A DNA stretch of 64,000 bases from CAIPAT01 sp041665605 (lineage in GTDB: Bacteria > Verrucomicrobiota > Lentisphaeria > Victivallales > Victivallaceae), in the NCBI GenBank assembly GCA_041665605.1, contig JBAYIO010000006.1, forward strand, positions 1 through 64,000. Reading direction: 5' to 3'. Both the position numbers and the translations under genes were made by a program. The notes under the pieces are model-generated. The model was not told the origin of the DNA. It searched no databases and was given only the letters and a program-made list of their open reading frames with translations. This document shows, in pieces, positions 26,073 to 33,276 of this stretch. Position 1 is the stretch's first letter. Each line of letters starts with the position of its first letter.

Positions 26073-26094
26073 TCTTAATTGCGGGAGACTGCGG

Positions 26095-26817
26095 ATGCTT
26101 TTCGTTAAAATTATCATGGGCTGCTGGCTGGCGGCATCTGTAATCTCAGACCAGCAGACCAATGTTAAAAATGTTCATGATGCCAGTTCTTCTGTAAACA
26201 GCGGAATCTCCACAGACAGTGACTCCGGCAGAGAAAAACCTTCAGGCGGGACGGTTTCTGTTACAAAAGCACTGGCTCCATTCACCGCGCTTGCGATTGA
26301 CGGCGCATTTGATGTTGAGGTTCAGCGTTGCGCGGATTGCCGGATTACTGTCAGCGCCGGCAGGAGTGCAATAGAAGATGTTACAATAAACGCTTCAAAT
26401 GGAAAGTTGTGCGTCGGGCTGAAGAAGGATTACACGCCGGACGGAAAAATTAAATTAATAATTGAGCTGCCGTTGTTAGCCCGGTTAGATTTTTCGGGCG
26501 CGGGGAATATAGTAATAAATGATGTTGCCGGGGAAAGGCTGGAGATTTTTGCCGAAAATGCCGCCGGGGATCTTGTCATTTCCGGCAATGTCAAAGATTT
26601 CAGGCTGAAAATTAATGGCGCAGTAAGTGTTGATGCCGGAAAACTAATGGCGCAAAACGCGGACGTTGACGCTAAAGGCGCATCAACCGCCACGGTCAAT
26701 GTTCAGGGCAGCTTGAACGCCAAAGCCGCCGGGGCGGCAACGGTGCGTTATTGCGGAACGCCAAAATCGTTAAAGGAACAAACAAGCGGGGCTGGTTCGC
26801 TGGAAAACATAAAATGA
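26095..26817 (+). CDS. GIN-domain (DUF2807) exported protein with one NSGI repeat motif
   Basis: A 240-residue protein with a short hydrophobic N-terminus, probably a signal peptide. Residues 20-40 contain TNVKNV then SSVNSGIST, one copy of the motif that makes up the fibre subunits. From about residue 58 it is a GIN/DUF2807 beta-helical domain: FTALAIDGAFDVEV, LARLDFSGAGNIVI, and the terminal AGAATVRYCGTPKSL, a usual C-terminal pattern. Such domains are called head or adhesin domains, but their function is not settled. The shared motif suggests docking onto the repeat fibre as a cap or anchor. The stop overlaps an ATG of the next frame. Confidence 0.75.
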   Translation: MLFVKIIMGCWLAASVISDQQTNVKNVHDASSSVNSGISTDSDSGREKPSGGTVSVTKALAPFTALAIDGAFDVEVQRCADCRITVSAGRSAIEDVTINASNGKLCVGLKKDYTPDGKIKLIIELPLLARLDFSGAGNIVINDVAGERLEIFAENAAGDLVISGNVKDFRLKINGAVSVDAGKLMAQNADVDAKGASTATVNVQGSLNAKAAGAATVRYCGTPKSLKEQTSGAGSLENIK

Positions 26818-26828
26818 CGGGAGATTCT

Positions 26829-28028
26829 ATGAAGATGCGTTTTTTGAAAAGGATTATACTTTGTTTTGTTCTGTTCGCCGCTGTCGGTATTTGGGCGCAG
26901 GAACTTAAGGAAGTGACGGTTACCGGAAGCGCGGAAGGCACTCCGGACAAAGCCGGCGAACAGGCGCTGGCGAAAGCGCTGCGGGAGGCGGTTCAGCAGG
27001 GCGCCGGCGTTGATGTCATGAGCGAATCGAAGGCCAGTAATTTCCAGATGGAATATGACCGGGTTATTACTTCGTCGTTCGGCTACATTAAAGATTATAA
27101 AGTAATCTCCAGGAGTTATTCGGATAAGGATAAAATCTACAGCGTTACGATTAAGGCGCAGGTTGGCAAAGGCAGTCCCGGCATGGATCAGGTGATGGCG
27201 CTCAGACTGCTGGTTAAACGGATGCAGTCGCCGCGGCTGACGATTCAGGTCAAGGAAAAAATCTCCGGCGAGTACAACTCCGAAATGCCGGTATCCCAGG
27301 CGGTGCTTGAAGAAATCGCCCAGAAGACCGGGCTTGAAGTGTTTAAACAGAACGTGATTCAGGAACGCGACGAAAAAGAGTCAGACCGGGCCGCGCTGCT
27401 CGGAGACAATCTGGAAAGCAAAGTAAAAAAAGCCGGCATTACCAGCACTTCCGATTTTAAAATCACCGCCAGTGTAAATGGCAGCGTCGGCAAGATGAAA
27501 GAGCCTTTTCCGGACGTTCAGGTGCGCGATGCTTCTGTCGGCATCAACATGCAGGCGGTCTGGACCGATACCGGGGAAGTCATTTCGACCGTTAATATTC
27601 CTACACAATTTTTCCGAGGCGAGGGCAATATGCGACTGCCGTATGAAATGCCGGACCAGCTTCTGCGGTATTACCTGATGGAAATATTGACTGGCAAAGC
27701 CAAAAGCGCAGAGCAGGAAAATGCCTATTCGCTGTTCCGGAATATACTTGCGAAATGGGTCGTTGAACTTGATCTCGGAGCAAAAGTTCAACTGGAGTTT
27801 AAACAGATCGACAAAGAAACTTTCGATAAGCTGATTGAAGCTCTGCGCGGCAATCCGGACATTTCTTATGCCTGGAGACGTGAATTCGACAGCCGTCTTT
27901 ACTCGATCATTGAAATTGAAACCAGGCTGGATGCCGGTAAAATTGAAGATGCCGTGCTGACGGAAGTCGGGCGTAAATTCAAAATAGACACTGCAACAAA
28001 AAGGCGTCTCCGCTTTATTCCCAAATAA
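26829..28028 (+). CDS. Exported FlgT-like protein
   Basis: A 399-residue protein with a signal peptide ending near IWAQ at residue 23. The first 110 residues (KEVTVTGSAEGTPDKAGEQA, ALREAVQQGAGV, SSFGYIKDYKVISRSY, YSVTIKAQV) match the N-terminal domain of FlgT and related LPP20-like folds. A longer middle part resembles a CsgG/FlgO-type nucleotide-fold-like module, and the end resembles another small alpha/beta domain. The ATG at 26829 has CGGGAG five bases upstream. In Vibrio, FlgT is an outer-membrane-associated ring protein; here a periplasmic collar for the CsgG-like pore is a reasonable inference. Confidence 0.65.
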   Translation: MKMRFLKRIILCFVLFAAVGIWAQELKEVTVTGSAEGTPDKAGEQALAKALREAVQQGAGVDVMSESKASNFQMEYDRVITSSFGYIKDYKVISRSYSDKDKIYSVTIKAQVGKGSPGMDQVMALRLLVKRMQSPRLTIQVKEKISGEYNSEMPVSQAVLEEIAQKTGLEVFKQNVIQERDEKESDRAALLGDNLESKVKKAGITSTSDFKITASVNGSVGKMKEPFPDVQVRDASVGINMQAVWTDTGEVISTVNIPTQFFRGEGNMRLPYEMPDQLLRYYLMEILTGKAKSAEQENAYSLFRNILAKWVVELDLGAKVQLEFKQIDKETFDKLIEALRGNPDISYAWRREFDSRLYSIIEIETRLDAGKIEDAVLTEVGRKFKIDTATKRRLRFIPK

Positions 28029-28050
28029 TTATGAAACTGTCATTGCGGTC

Positions 28051-28078
28051 TTGTAAAAACGGCGATTCCTGCTAAAAT
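28051..28078 (+). promoter_or_regulatory. Candidate promoter for the lipoprotein genes
   Basis: TTGTAA (28051-28056), a 16-bp spacer and TAAAAT (28073-28078), in the largest gap (88 bp) of the second half of the locus. The leader to 28117 would be about 32 nt. Confidence 0.4.
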
Positions 28079-28116
28079 AACATATCAAACTTGAGTTCAG
28101 GGGGCAAAGAGGAAGT

Positions 28117-28482
28117 ATGAATAATAAAAAAATAATCTGCGCAGTTTCGCTGGCGGGGCTGATTTGTATGCTGACCGGCTGTACCTCTCCCGGCGGCCTG
28201 GCGCCTTCGACAATGCCGATCTCCAGCAAGGACAGTTATACGGTCATTCAGCGGGACGCGTATGCAATTGACTCCAGTGTTGCGATTCTGATGATCTTCC
28301 CGGTAACTACCTGCAGCGCTTATGACGCCATGCAGAAGGCCAAAGCCAAATACAAAGCCGATGCTTTGATTAATGTTACCGCGGAAAATATTTACAACCC
28401 TTATTTTTTTTACAGCGTGCAGAAGATCGTGGTCAGAGGCGATGCCATTAAATTTAAAAAGTCCGGTAATCTGCTGGAGTAA
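28117..28482 (+). CDS. Small outer-membrane-type lipoprotein (TRL-like) 1
   Basis: A 121-residue lipoprotein with lipobox LTGC near residue 22. GLAPSTMPISSKDSYTVI follows, then a repeatable small fold with a hydrophobic strand (VAILMIFPVTT) and AMQKAKAKYKADALINVT. The pattern resembles the TRL-like family; its function is not known. AGAGGA precedes the ATG. It is a paralogue of the next gene, three bases downstream. Confidence 0.65.
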   Translation: MNNKKIICAVSLAGLICMLTGCTSPGGLAPSTMPISSKDSYTVIQRDAYAIDSSVAILMIFPVTTCSAYDAMQKAKAKYKADALINVTAENIYNPYFFYSVQKIVVRGDAIKFKKSGNLLE

Positions 28483-28485
28483 ATT

Positions 28486-28872
28486 ATGAAAAAAAACATT
28501 CAAAACTGTTTATTTCCATGCCGGGTTGTTGCGGCGGTGTCGGGATGTTTCATGATGCTGTTCATTACCGGCTGCACCAGCGTAACCACCATTTCTCCGT
28601 CCACGACTCCGATAACTGAAAAGGACACTTATACGAAATATGCCCGCGTTTCGGGCAGTTCGTCAGGTTTTATGATTCTCGGTATTCCGTTCATGCCTTC
28701 AGAGCCTTCCAGAGCTGCTCGCGATAATGCGATCAAGAGTGGCAAAGGCAATGCGATGATTGAAGTGACGGAAGAATATAATATGCTGAATTTATTAATT
28801 GTGGCATTTTTCTGGACCAAAGTTGAAGGTACTGCGGTTCAAGTCGAACATGCCGGAGAGGAGATTGAATAG
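28486..28872 (+). CDS. Small outer-membrane-type lipoprotein (TRL-like) 2
   Basis: A 128-residue lipoprotein with lipobox ITGC near residue 27. SPSTTPITEKDTYTKY parallels APSTMPISSKDSYTVI in the preceding protein, and AARDNAIKSGKGNAMIEVT parallels its second half, so the two arose by duplication. The stop codon shares its last base with the GTG start of the next gene, showing tight coupling. Function unknown. Confidence 0.65.
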   Translation: MKKNIQNCLFPCRVVAAVSGCFMMLFITGCTSVTTISPSTTPITEKDTYTKYARVSGSSSGFMILGIPFMPSEPSRAARDNAIKSGKGNAMIEVTEEYNMLNLLIVAFFWTKVEGTAVQVEHAGEEIE

Positions 28873-29459
28873 TGAACAGGTGGTTTTTATTGATGCTCGC
28901 GGCTGCCGCCGTTTCTTTCTGCGGCTGCAGCAGTGTGTATATGCCAGCAGTTGATCCTAATAAATCAGACTTGACCGCGGAACAGACCGCGGCTTTGAGT
29001 AAAACAAAATTTAAAGTGCCATGCCGGGTTGAAGTGCATTGCCCGGACAGCATGATTGGCAGCGGACCGAATATATTCACGGAAGATACTTATAATTATC
29101 CGCTTCAGGAAATACTCCGGAACGGTTTTAACAGCGCAGCCGGCAAGATTTTTGAATCTCCGCGCAGCGAGGTAATTGACGCTTTTACGATTTACGTTAC
29201 GGTGCCGGAATCGCAACTGGTAGTTTCCGGCGGCGTTGCGCAATATACGCTGGATGTAATCGTGGTTTTTAAAGAGCCAGGCGAAAAGAAAGTTGACGCG
29301 TTCGAGATGAAGAAGACGGTCGAGTTGCCTCATGAAAACAAGAAAGATGTTCCGGACGCGATATACAAGGCTGTCCAGGAAGTGGCGTTTGAATCGGCAA
29401 AAAAACTTTCTGCCAATCCCAAAGTTATGAAAACAGTCAAACGGTTTGAAGACCGTTAA
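28872..29459 (+). CDS. Outer-membrane-type lipoprotein of unknown function
   Basis: A 195-residue lipoprotein with lipobox FCGC near residue 19. It starts at GTG 28872, one base inside the previous stop, with GGAGAGGAG at ideal spacing. The mature part alternates beta strands and helices (KVPCRVEVHC, LQEILRNGFNSAAGKIF, AFTIYVTVPESQL, YTLDVIVVFKEPG) in a way that recalls periplasmic-facing lipoproteins of assembly machines, but I cannot assign a family. It is probably part of the secretion apparatus, by context. Confidence 0.6.
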   Translation: MNRWFLLMLAAAAVSFCGCSSVYMPAVDPNKSDLTAEQTAALSKTKFKVPCRVEVHCPDSMIGSGPNIFTEDTYNYPLQEILRNGFNSAAGKIFESPRSEVIDAFTIYVTVPESQLVVSGGVAQYTLDVIVVFKEPGEKKVDAFEMKKTVELPHENKKDVPDAIYKAVQEVAFESAKKLSANPKVMKTVKRFEDR

Positions 29460-29492
29460 GGTTTAACACAATAAAATGAGAGGGTATTGATT

Positions 29493-29813
29493 ATGAAATC
29501 TCGCTGGAAGCTTTGGGGACTGGTTGGGCTTGCCATGTTGACTGCGGCGGTTGCTTATGCCACCAATGGCGCACAAAATATTACTTCCACCATCAATACC
29601 GCGCGGTTTATTCTTTTCGGCGGCAGCTACAGCATTTCTGAAACCAGATCTGAAAACGGCGTTTTCAAGCTGGACACTTACTCCGGCAAAACCTGGATTT
29701 TGCGTGCGTCCGTTGAAAATAACGTTCGCGTCGAACGCTGGGAACCTGTTTCAGAAGCGGATACGGAGCCGCCCGCAATTAAGCAGTCAACAAATATGCT
29801 GCCGAAACCCTGA
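29493..29813 (+). CDS. Small secreted protein, last gene of the fibre locus
   Basis: A 106-residue protein with a signal peptide ending near AYA at residue 23. The mature part contains ISETRSENGVFKLDTYSGKT and WILRASVENNVRVERWEPV, a pattern of short strands ending in an aromatic-rich segment, and then a Pro-rich tail. The frame has an upstream TTG, but the ATG at 29493 has GAGAGGG at good spacing. It converges with an AraC gene ending 14 bp away. Not recognised; membership in the locus is by strand, export signal and spacing. Confidence 0.6.
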   Translation: MKSRWKLWGLVGLAMLTAAVAYATNGAQNITSTINTARFILFGGSYSISETRSENGVFKLDTYSGKTWILRASVENNVRVERWEPVSEADTEPPAIKQSTNMLPKP

Positions 29814-29826
29814 TTCAGTCTCGCAC

Positions 29827-30627
29827 TTATTTTGCGAACTGTTTCTGCTGCCTGAATTTAGAGGGATATATGCCGTTGTTGGTGAAAAAGAATCTCGAAA
29901 AGGAGAAGACATCGGAAAATTCCATAATTTCTGCAATCTCTGCAATTTTAAGATTGCTGTACTGGAGCATTTTACTGGCTGTTTCGATACGCTGCCGGTC
30001 AATAAAATCTTTCAATTTCATACCGGTATCCTTGTGAAACAAGCTGGAAATATGATTGCGTGAACATCCGGCAAAACCGGCAACTTCATTTACCGTTATA
30101 CGTCTTCCGGCTTTATTGTCAATAAACATTTTCACGCGGTCAACAACGGTCAATTCAGTCGACGCGGCCTGCCTGGTCTGAAGTTCGAGTTCCGCCAGTA
30201 GTCCGGTTAAGCTTTCTATAACCAGGAAAGACTCGCCGGTAAAACTATATCTGTTCAGTTCCGCCAGCAATAAATGCCTTATATTCAATGAATGATCGGA
30301 TTTTTTCAATACCAGAATATTCCCCGGCTGAATCGCGATCTCCGTGCAAAATTTAATTGACCATGATGATTGCGGTTTATTGCCATATGTGAAGCAATGA
30401 GGACAGCCGGGAGGAACCAGAATACAGTCATCAGTTTCTGCTTTCAGCTTATTTTTGCCGGATTTTATTTCAACAGAACCTGAAATAATGTATTCAAGCT
30501 GCCAGAAAGCATGGGCATGAGTTACCCGCGGTACACATATATTTTCGTCGTGCTGAATAAAAAGCAACGTAACCGGATTTAAAAAATGCCGCTGCAGTAC
30601 GATATTTTTCAGATAATTTTTGTGCAT
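29827..30627 (-). CDS. AraC-family transcriptional regulator of the downstream catabolic operon
   Basis: A 266-residue protein. Residues 15-95 form a cupin sensor (THAHAFWQLEYIISGSVEI, CILVPPGCPHCF). The C-terminal two helix-turn-helix units include VNEVAGFAGCSRNHISSLFH and IMEFSDVFSFSRFFFTNNG, followed by YPSKFR. It is transcribed divergently from the seven-gene operon starting at 30738, with a shared 110-bp intergenic region, and is almost certainly its regulator. The ribosome binding site is weak (AGGTTAC), suggesting low expression. Confidence 0.9.
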   Translation of the reverse strand: MHKNYLKNIVLQRHFLNPVTLLFIQHDENICVPRVTHAHAFWQLEYIISGSVEIKSGKNKLKAETDDCILVPPGCPHCFTYGNKPQSSWSIKFCTEIAIQPGNILVLKKSDHSLNIRHLLLAELNRYSFTGESFLVIESLTGLLAELELQTRQAASTELTVVDRVKMFIDNKAGRRITVNEVAGFAGCSRNHISSLFHKDTGMKLKDFIDRQRIETASKMLQYSNLKIAEIAEIMEFSDVFSFSRFFFTNNGIYPSKFRQQKQFAK

Positions 30628-30655
30628 TTTGACAAGTAACCTGTGTTTTTTGCCA

Positions 30656-30688
30656 TTTAACTATAACGTTTTAACATTATAATATAAT
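30656..30688. promoter_or_regulatory. Divergent promoter region with overlapping -10 boxes
   Basis: Plus strand: TATAAT at 30678-30683 and again at 30683-30688, with only a poor -35 (TTTAAC at 30656-30661). The minus strand also reads TATAAT at 30681-30676. Weak -35 boxes suit activation by the AraC protein. Confidence 0.4.
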
Positions 30689-30737
30689 CTGTATAAACTG
30701 TAATGTAAATAATCATAATCTGAAAAGGGAATGGTTT

Positions 30738-31631
30738 ATGGCACGTTTTATCAATATCGCGACAATTCATTTTCAAGTTTCCGAACAGGGGAATGACCCT
30801 CAGCAGATGGCGCTGGCGCAATTCCGGGAGGCGGAATCCAGACTGGACGGCACCGGCGCTGATCTCGTCGTCACCTGCGAGGGCATGGAGTCCATCGGCC
30901 AAACCGTAAAACAGGCGGAGAGCGCGCAACGGCCAGGACCGATGTTCAATGCCTACCGTGATTTTGCCATGCGCAACCGTTGTACTATTGCCGGCTCCAT
31001 TAAACTTGAAGACGGCGGCAAAGTTTACAACGCGCTGGTTTTCATCGGCCCGGACGGGGAGTTGCTGGGTGATTACCGGAAGGCGTTTCCGACTCAGGGG
31101 GAACTGGATAAGGGACTTTCCGCCGGCGGCGCCAATGTGGTTGACACTCCTGCCGGTCGGCTTGGCGGGGTGATCTGCTTTGACTTGAATTTCGACGAAC
31201 TGCGGGACACCTATCAGAAACTTCGTCCGGACGTGCTGTGTTTTTCCAGTATGTTTCATGGTGGACATTTGCAGCAGAACTGGGCTTATCAATGCCGCTG
31301 CTATTTCGCCGCCGCCTGCAAAGACAACACCAGCGATATCCTTGATCCGCTTGGGCGGATTTTGAATTCGGCCAATTTTTATGGCAGAATCGCATGGGCG
31401 AGAGTCAATCTTGACCGTTTTTTTATGCATCAGGACAAAAACATTGCGAAGTTCCCGGACATCCGGCGCAAGTACGGCCGCAAAATACTTATTGATGCAG
31501 CGCCTGACTTGGGAGTGGCGGTTTTATACAGTCTGACGGATGAGATTTCCGCGCCTGAAGTGGCAAAAGAATTCGGGCTGGTCGAATTTGACGATTATTT
31601 AGCGTCCTCCCGGCAGGCTCTTGAACGCTGA
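30738..31631 (+). CDS. Nitrilase-superfamily (carbon-nitrogen) hydrolase
   Basis: A 297-residue cytoplasmic protein with the catalytic triad region of the superfamily: Glu48 in TCEGM, Lys115 in YRKAFPTQGE, and Cys147 in GGVICFDLNFDELR. The family cleaves nitriles, amides or N-carbamoyl groups. AAGGGA precedes the ATG. It is the first gene of an AraC-regulated operon for a carbohydrate-like compound, so it may remove an amide or carbamoyl group from the substrate. That role is inferred. Confidence 0.85.
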   Translation: MARFINIATIHFQVSEQGNDPQQMALAQFREAESRLDGTGADLVVTCEGMESIGQTVKQAESAQRPGPMFNAYRDFAMRNRCTIAGSIKLEDGGKVYNALVFIGPDGELLGDYRKAFPTQGELDKGLSAGGANVVDTPAGRLGGVICFDLNFDELRDTYQKLRPDVLCFSSMFHGGHLQQNWAYQCRCYFAAACKDNTSDILDPLGRILNSANFYGRIAWARVNLDRFFMHQDKNIAKFPDIRRKYGRKILIDAAPDLGVAVLYSLTDEISAPEVAKEFGLVEFDDYLASSRQALER

Positions 31632-31652
31632 ACTGAAAGGATTTTCTGACAA

Positions 31653-32816
31653 ATGAACAGCAGACAAAGAGTATTGACGGCGCTGGCGTTTAAAGAAGCG
31701 GACCGGGTTCCCATCGATCTAGGCGGAACTACCGGGGCCAGCGGCATTCATGTGATCGCCTGCCATAACCTGAAAAAATATCTGGGCATCGGCGGACCGG
31801 TGAAATGCAATGATGTTATGCAGCAGTTGACGCAGATGGAAGAAATTATAAGAGAGCGGCTGCATATAGACGTTATTCAGGTAAACGCCCTGGCCTTTCA
31901 CAAGGAATGGGCGCCGCTTTCGCTGCACAGCAGACCGGATGATATGGACGTGCTGTATCCCGCCGGGCTTGATATTCAAACCCGGACCGACGGGTCCAGA
32001 TTGCTTAAAAACGCTGCCGGGCAGCGGTTTCTAATGCCCCCTGGAGCTTATTACTTTGACGCTGAAGACGGGAAAAGCTGGTTCTCGTGGCCTTACGATC
32101 TGACCGATGAAAACCTTGCGGCGTTGCAGCGGAACACCCGCCGAATCTATGAAGAGACTGATTATGCAGTTGCGGCTAATTTTGGCGGGAACTTCTTTTC
32201 CGTGGAGCCGGAATTCATGATGGACCTGATGCTGGAACCGGAAAAAATAGGGGATATGCTTGCGCAGCGCTGTGATGATCTGATTAAGAAATATACGCTG
32301 CTGCATCAAGCCATTGGCGAATATACTTTTTGTATTTCCTTTGCGGATGATTTCGGTTCGCAGAATGCGCCGATGCTATCTCCGGATATTTTCCGTGAAC
32401 GGATTGCGCCGCATTATAAAAAATTCACCTCGTGGCTGCATTCAAAGACAGACTGGAAGCTGTATTTGCACTCCTGCGGGGCGATTGAACCGCTGATCGA
32501 CAGCATCATTGAAATGGGCGCCGACATTCTTAATCCGGTGCAGATTTCCGCTACGGGCATGGACCCGGTTAAATTGAAGGAAAAATACGGCAGAAAGATC
32601 GTCTTCTGGGGCGGCGGATGCGACACTCAGAATATTCTGGGCAAGGCTGATAAAGCCACTCTCGAGGAACACGTTAAAAATCTTATCCGGATTTTCGCTC
32701 CAGGTGGCGGTTTTGTCTTCAACCAGGTTCACGCCATCCAGCCGCTAGTGCCGCCGGAGGATATTTGCACCATTTTCGAAACCGCATTTAAATACGGGCA
32801 GTACCCGGTAAAATAA
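31653..32816 (+). CDS. Uroporphyrinogen decarboxylase-family protein
   Basis: A 387-residue protein of the UroD/methyltransferase barrel superfamily: RQRVLTALAFKEADRVPIDL at the N-terminus, FADDFGSQNAPMLSPDIF near 228, LHSCGAI near 272 and GGGCDTQNIL near 327. The opening and the metal-site-like HSCG motif favour the methyltransferase-like branch over heme biosynthesis; HemE-specific substrate residues are not evident. Such genes are frequent in carbohydrate clusters of this phylum, with no proven reaction. It is second in the operon, 21 bp after the nitrilase-like gene. Confidence 0.8.
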   Translation: MNSRQRVLTALAFKEADRVPIDLGGTTGASGIHVIACHNLKKYLGIGGPVKCNDVMQQLTQMEEIIRERLHIDVIQVNALAFHKEWAPLSLHSRPDDMDVLYPAGLDIQTRTDGSRLLKNAAGQRFLMPPGAYYFDAEDGKSWFSWPYDLTDENLAALQRNTRRIYEETDYAVAANFGGNFFSVEPEFMMDLMLEPEKIGDMLAQRCDDLIKKYTLLHQAIGEYTFCISFADDFGSQNAPMLSPDIFRERIAPHYKKFTSWLHSKTDWKLYLHSCGAIEPLIDSIIEMGADILNPVQISATGMDPVKLKEKYGRKIVFWGGGCDTQNILGKADKATLEEHVKNLIRIFAPGGGFVFNQVHAIQPLVPPEDICTIFETAFKYGQYPVK

Positions 32817-32825
32817 GAGGAAAAG

Positions 32826-33260
32826 ATGTTAAAAACAAAATTGATACACCCGCAAATACTGGAAGCGCTGGCCAGCTCCGGCCATTTCTCTCAAGTGCTG
32901 ATCGCCGACGGCAATTTTCCGGTCGCGACATGCTCAAATCCGCTTTCTAAAAAAGTATTTCTCAATCTGGCTCCAGGCGTATTGAGCTGTACTCAGGTTC
33001 TGTCGGCGATAATGGATGTAATTGTGATTCAGGAGGCGACAGTTATGACTCCGCCGGAAAACTTTAAACCGGATATTCACGATGAATACCGGACCATGCT
33101 GGGCGCTGGCATAGCCTGGTCGGACATGGAACGCTGGGCGTTTTATGACAAAATAAAATCAGCAAATACGTCATTGATTATTGCTACCGGAGAACAGCGC
33201 AGATTCGCCAATCTTCTGCTTACAATCGGCGTGGTGAAGCTGGCGGAAGAAAGTTTTTGA
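32826..33260 (+). CDS. RbsD/FucU-family sugar mutarotase
   Basis: A 144-residue protein with the RbsD/FucU signature: ILEALASSGHFSQVLIADGNFP places the family His and Asp at about residues 20 and 28. The enzyme interconverts sugar anomers. FucU acts on L-fucose and RbsD on D-ribose; the length (about 140) is closer to FucU. AGAGGA precedes the ATG. Its presence implies that a free sugar, perhaps a deoxyhexose, is an intermediate of this operon. Confidence 0.85.
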   Translation: MLKTKLIHPQILEALASSGHFSQVLIADGNFPVATCSNPLSKKVFLNLAPGVLSCTQVLSAIMDVIVIQEATVMTPPENFKPDIHDEYRTMLGAGIAWSDMERWAFYDKIKSANTSLIIATGEQRRFANLLLTIGVVKLAEESF

Positions 33261-33276
33261 AAATAAAGGAAGTATT

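Noticed and set aside
31653..32816. HemE (heme biosynthesis) for the UroD-family gene
   Set aside because: It is embedded in a sugar operon, and its motifs match the methyltransferase-like branch better than HemE.
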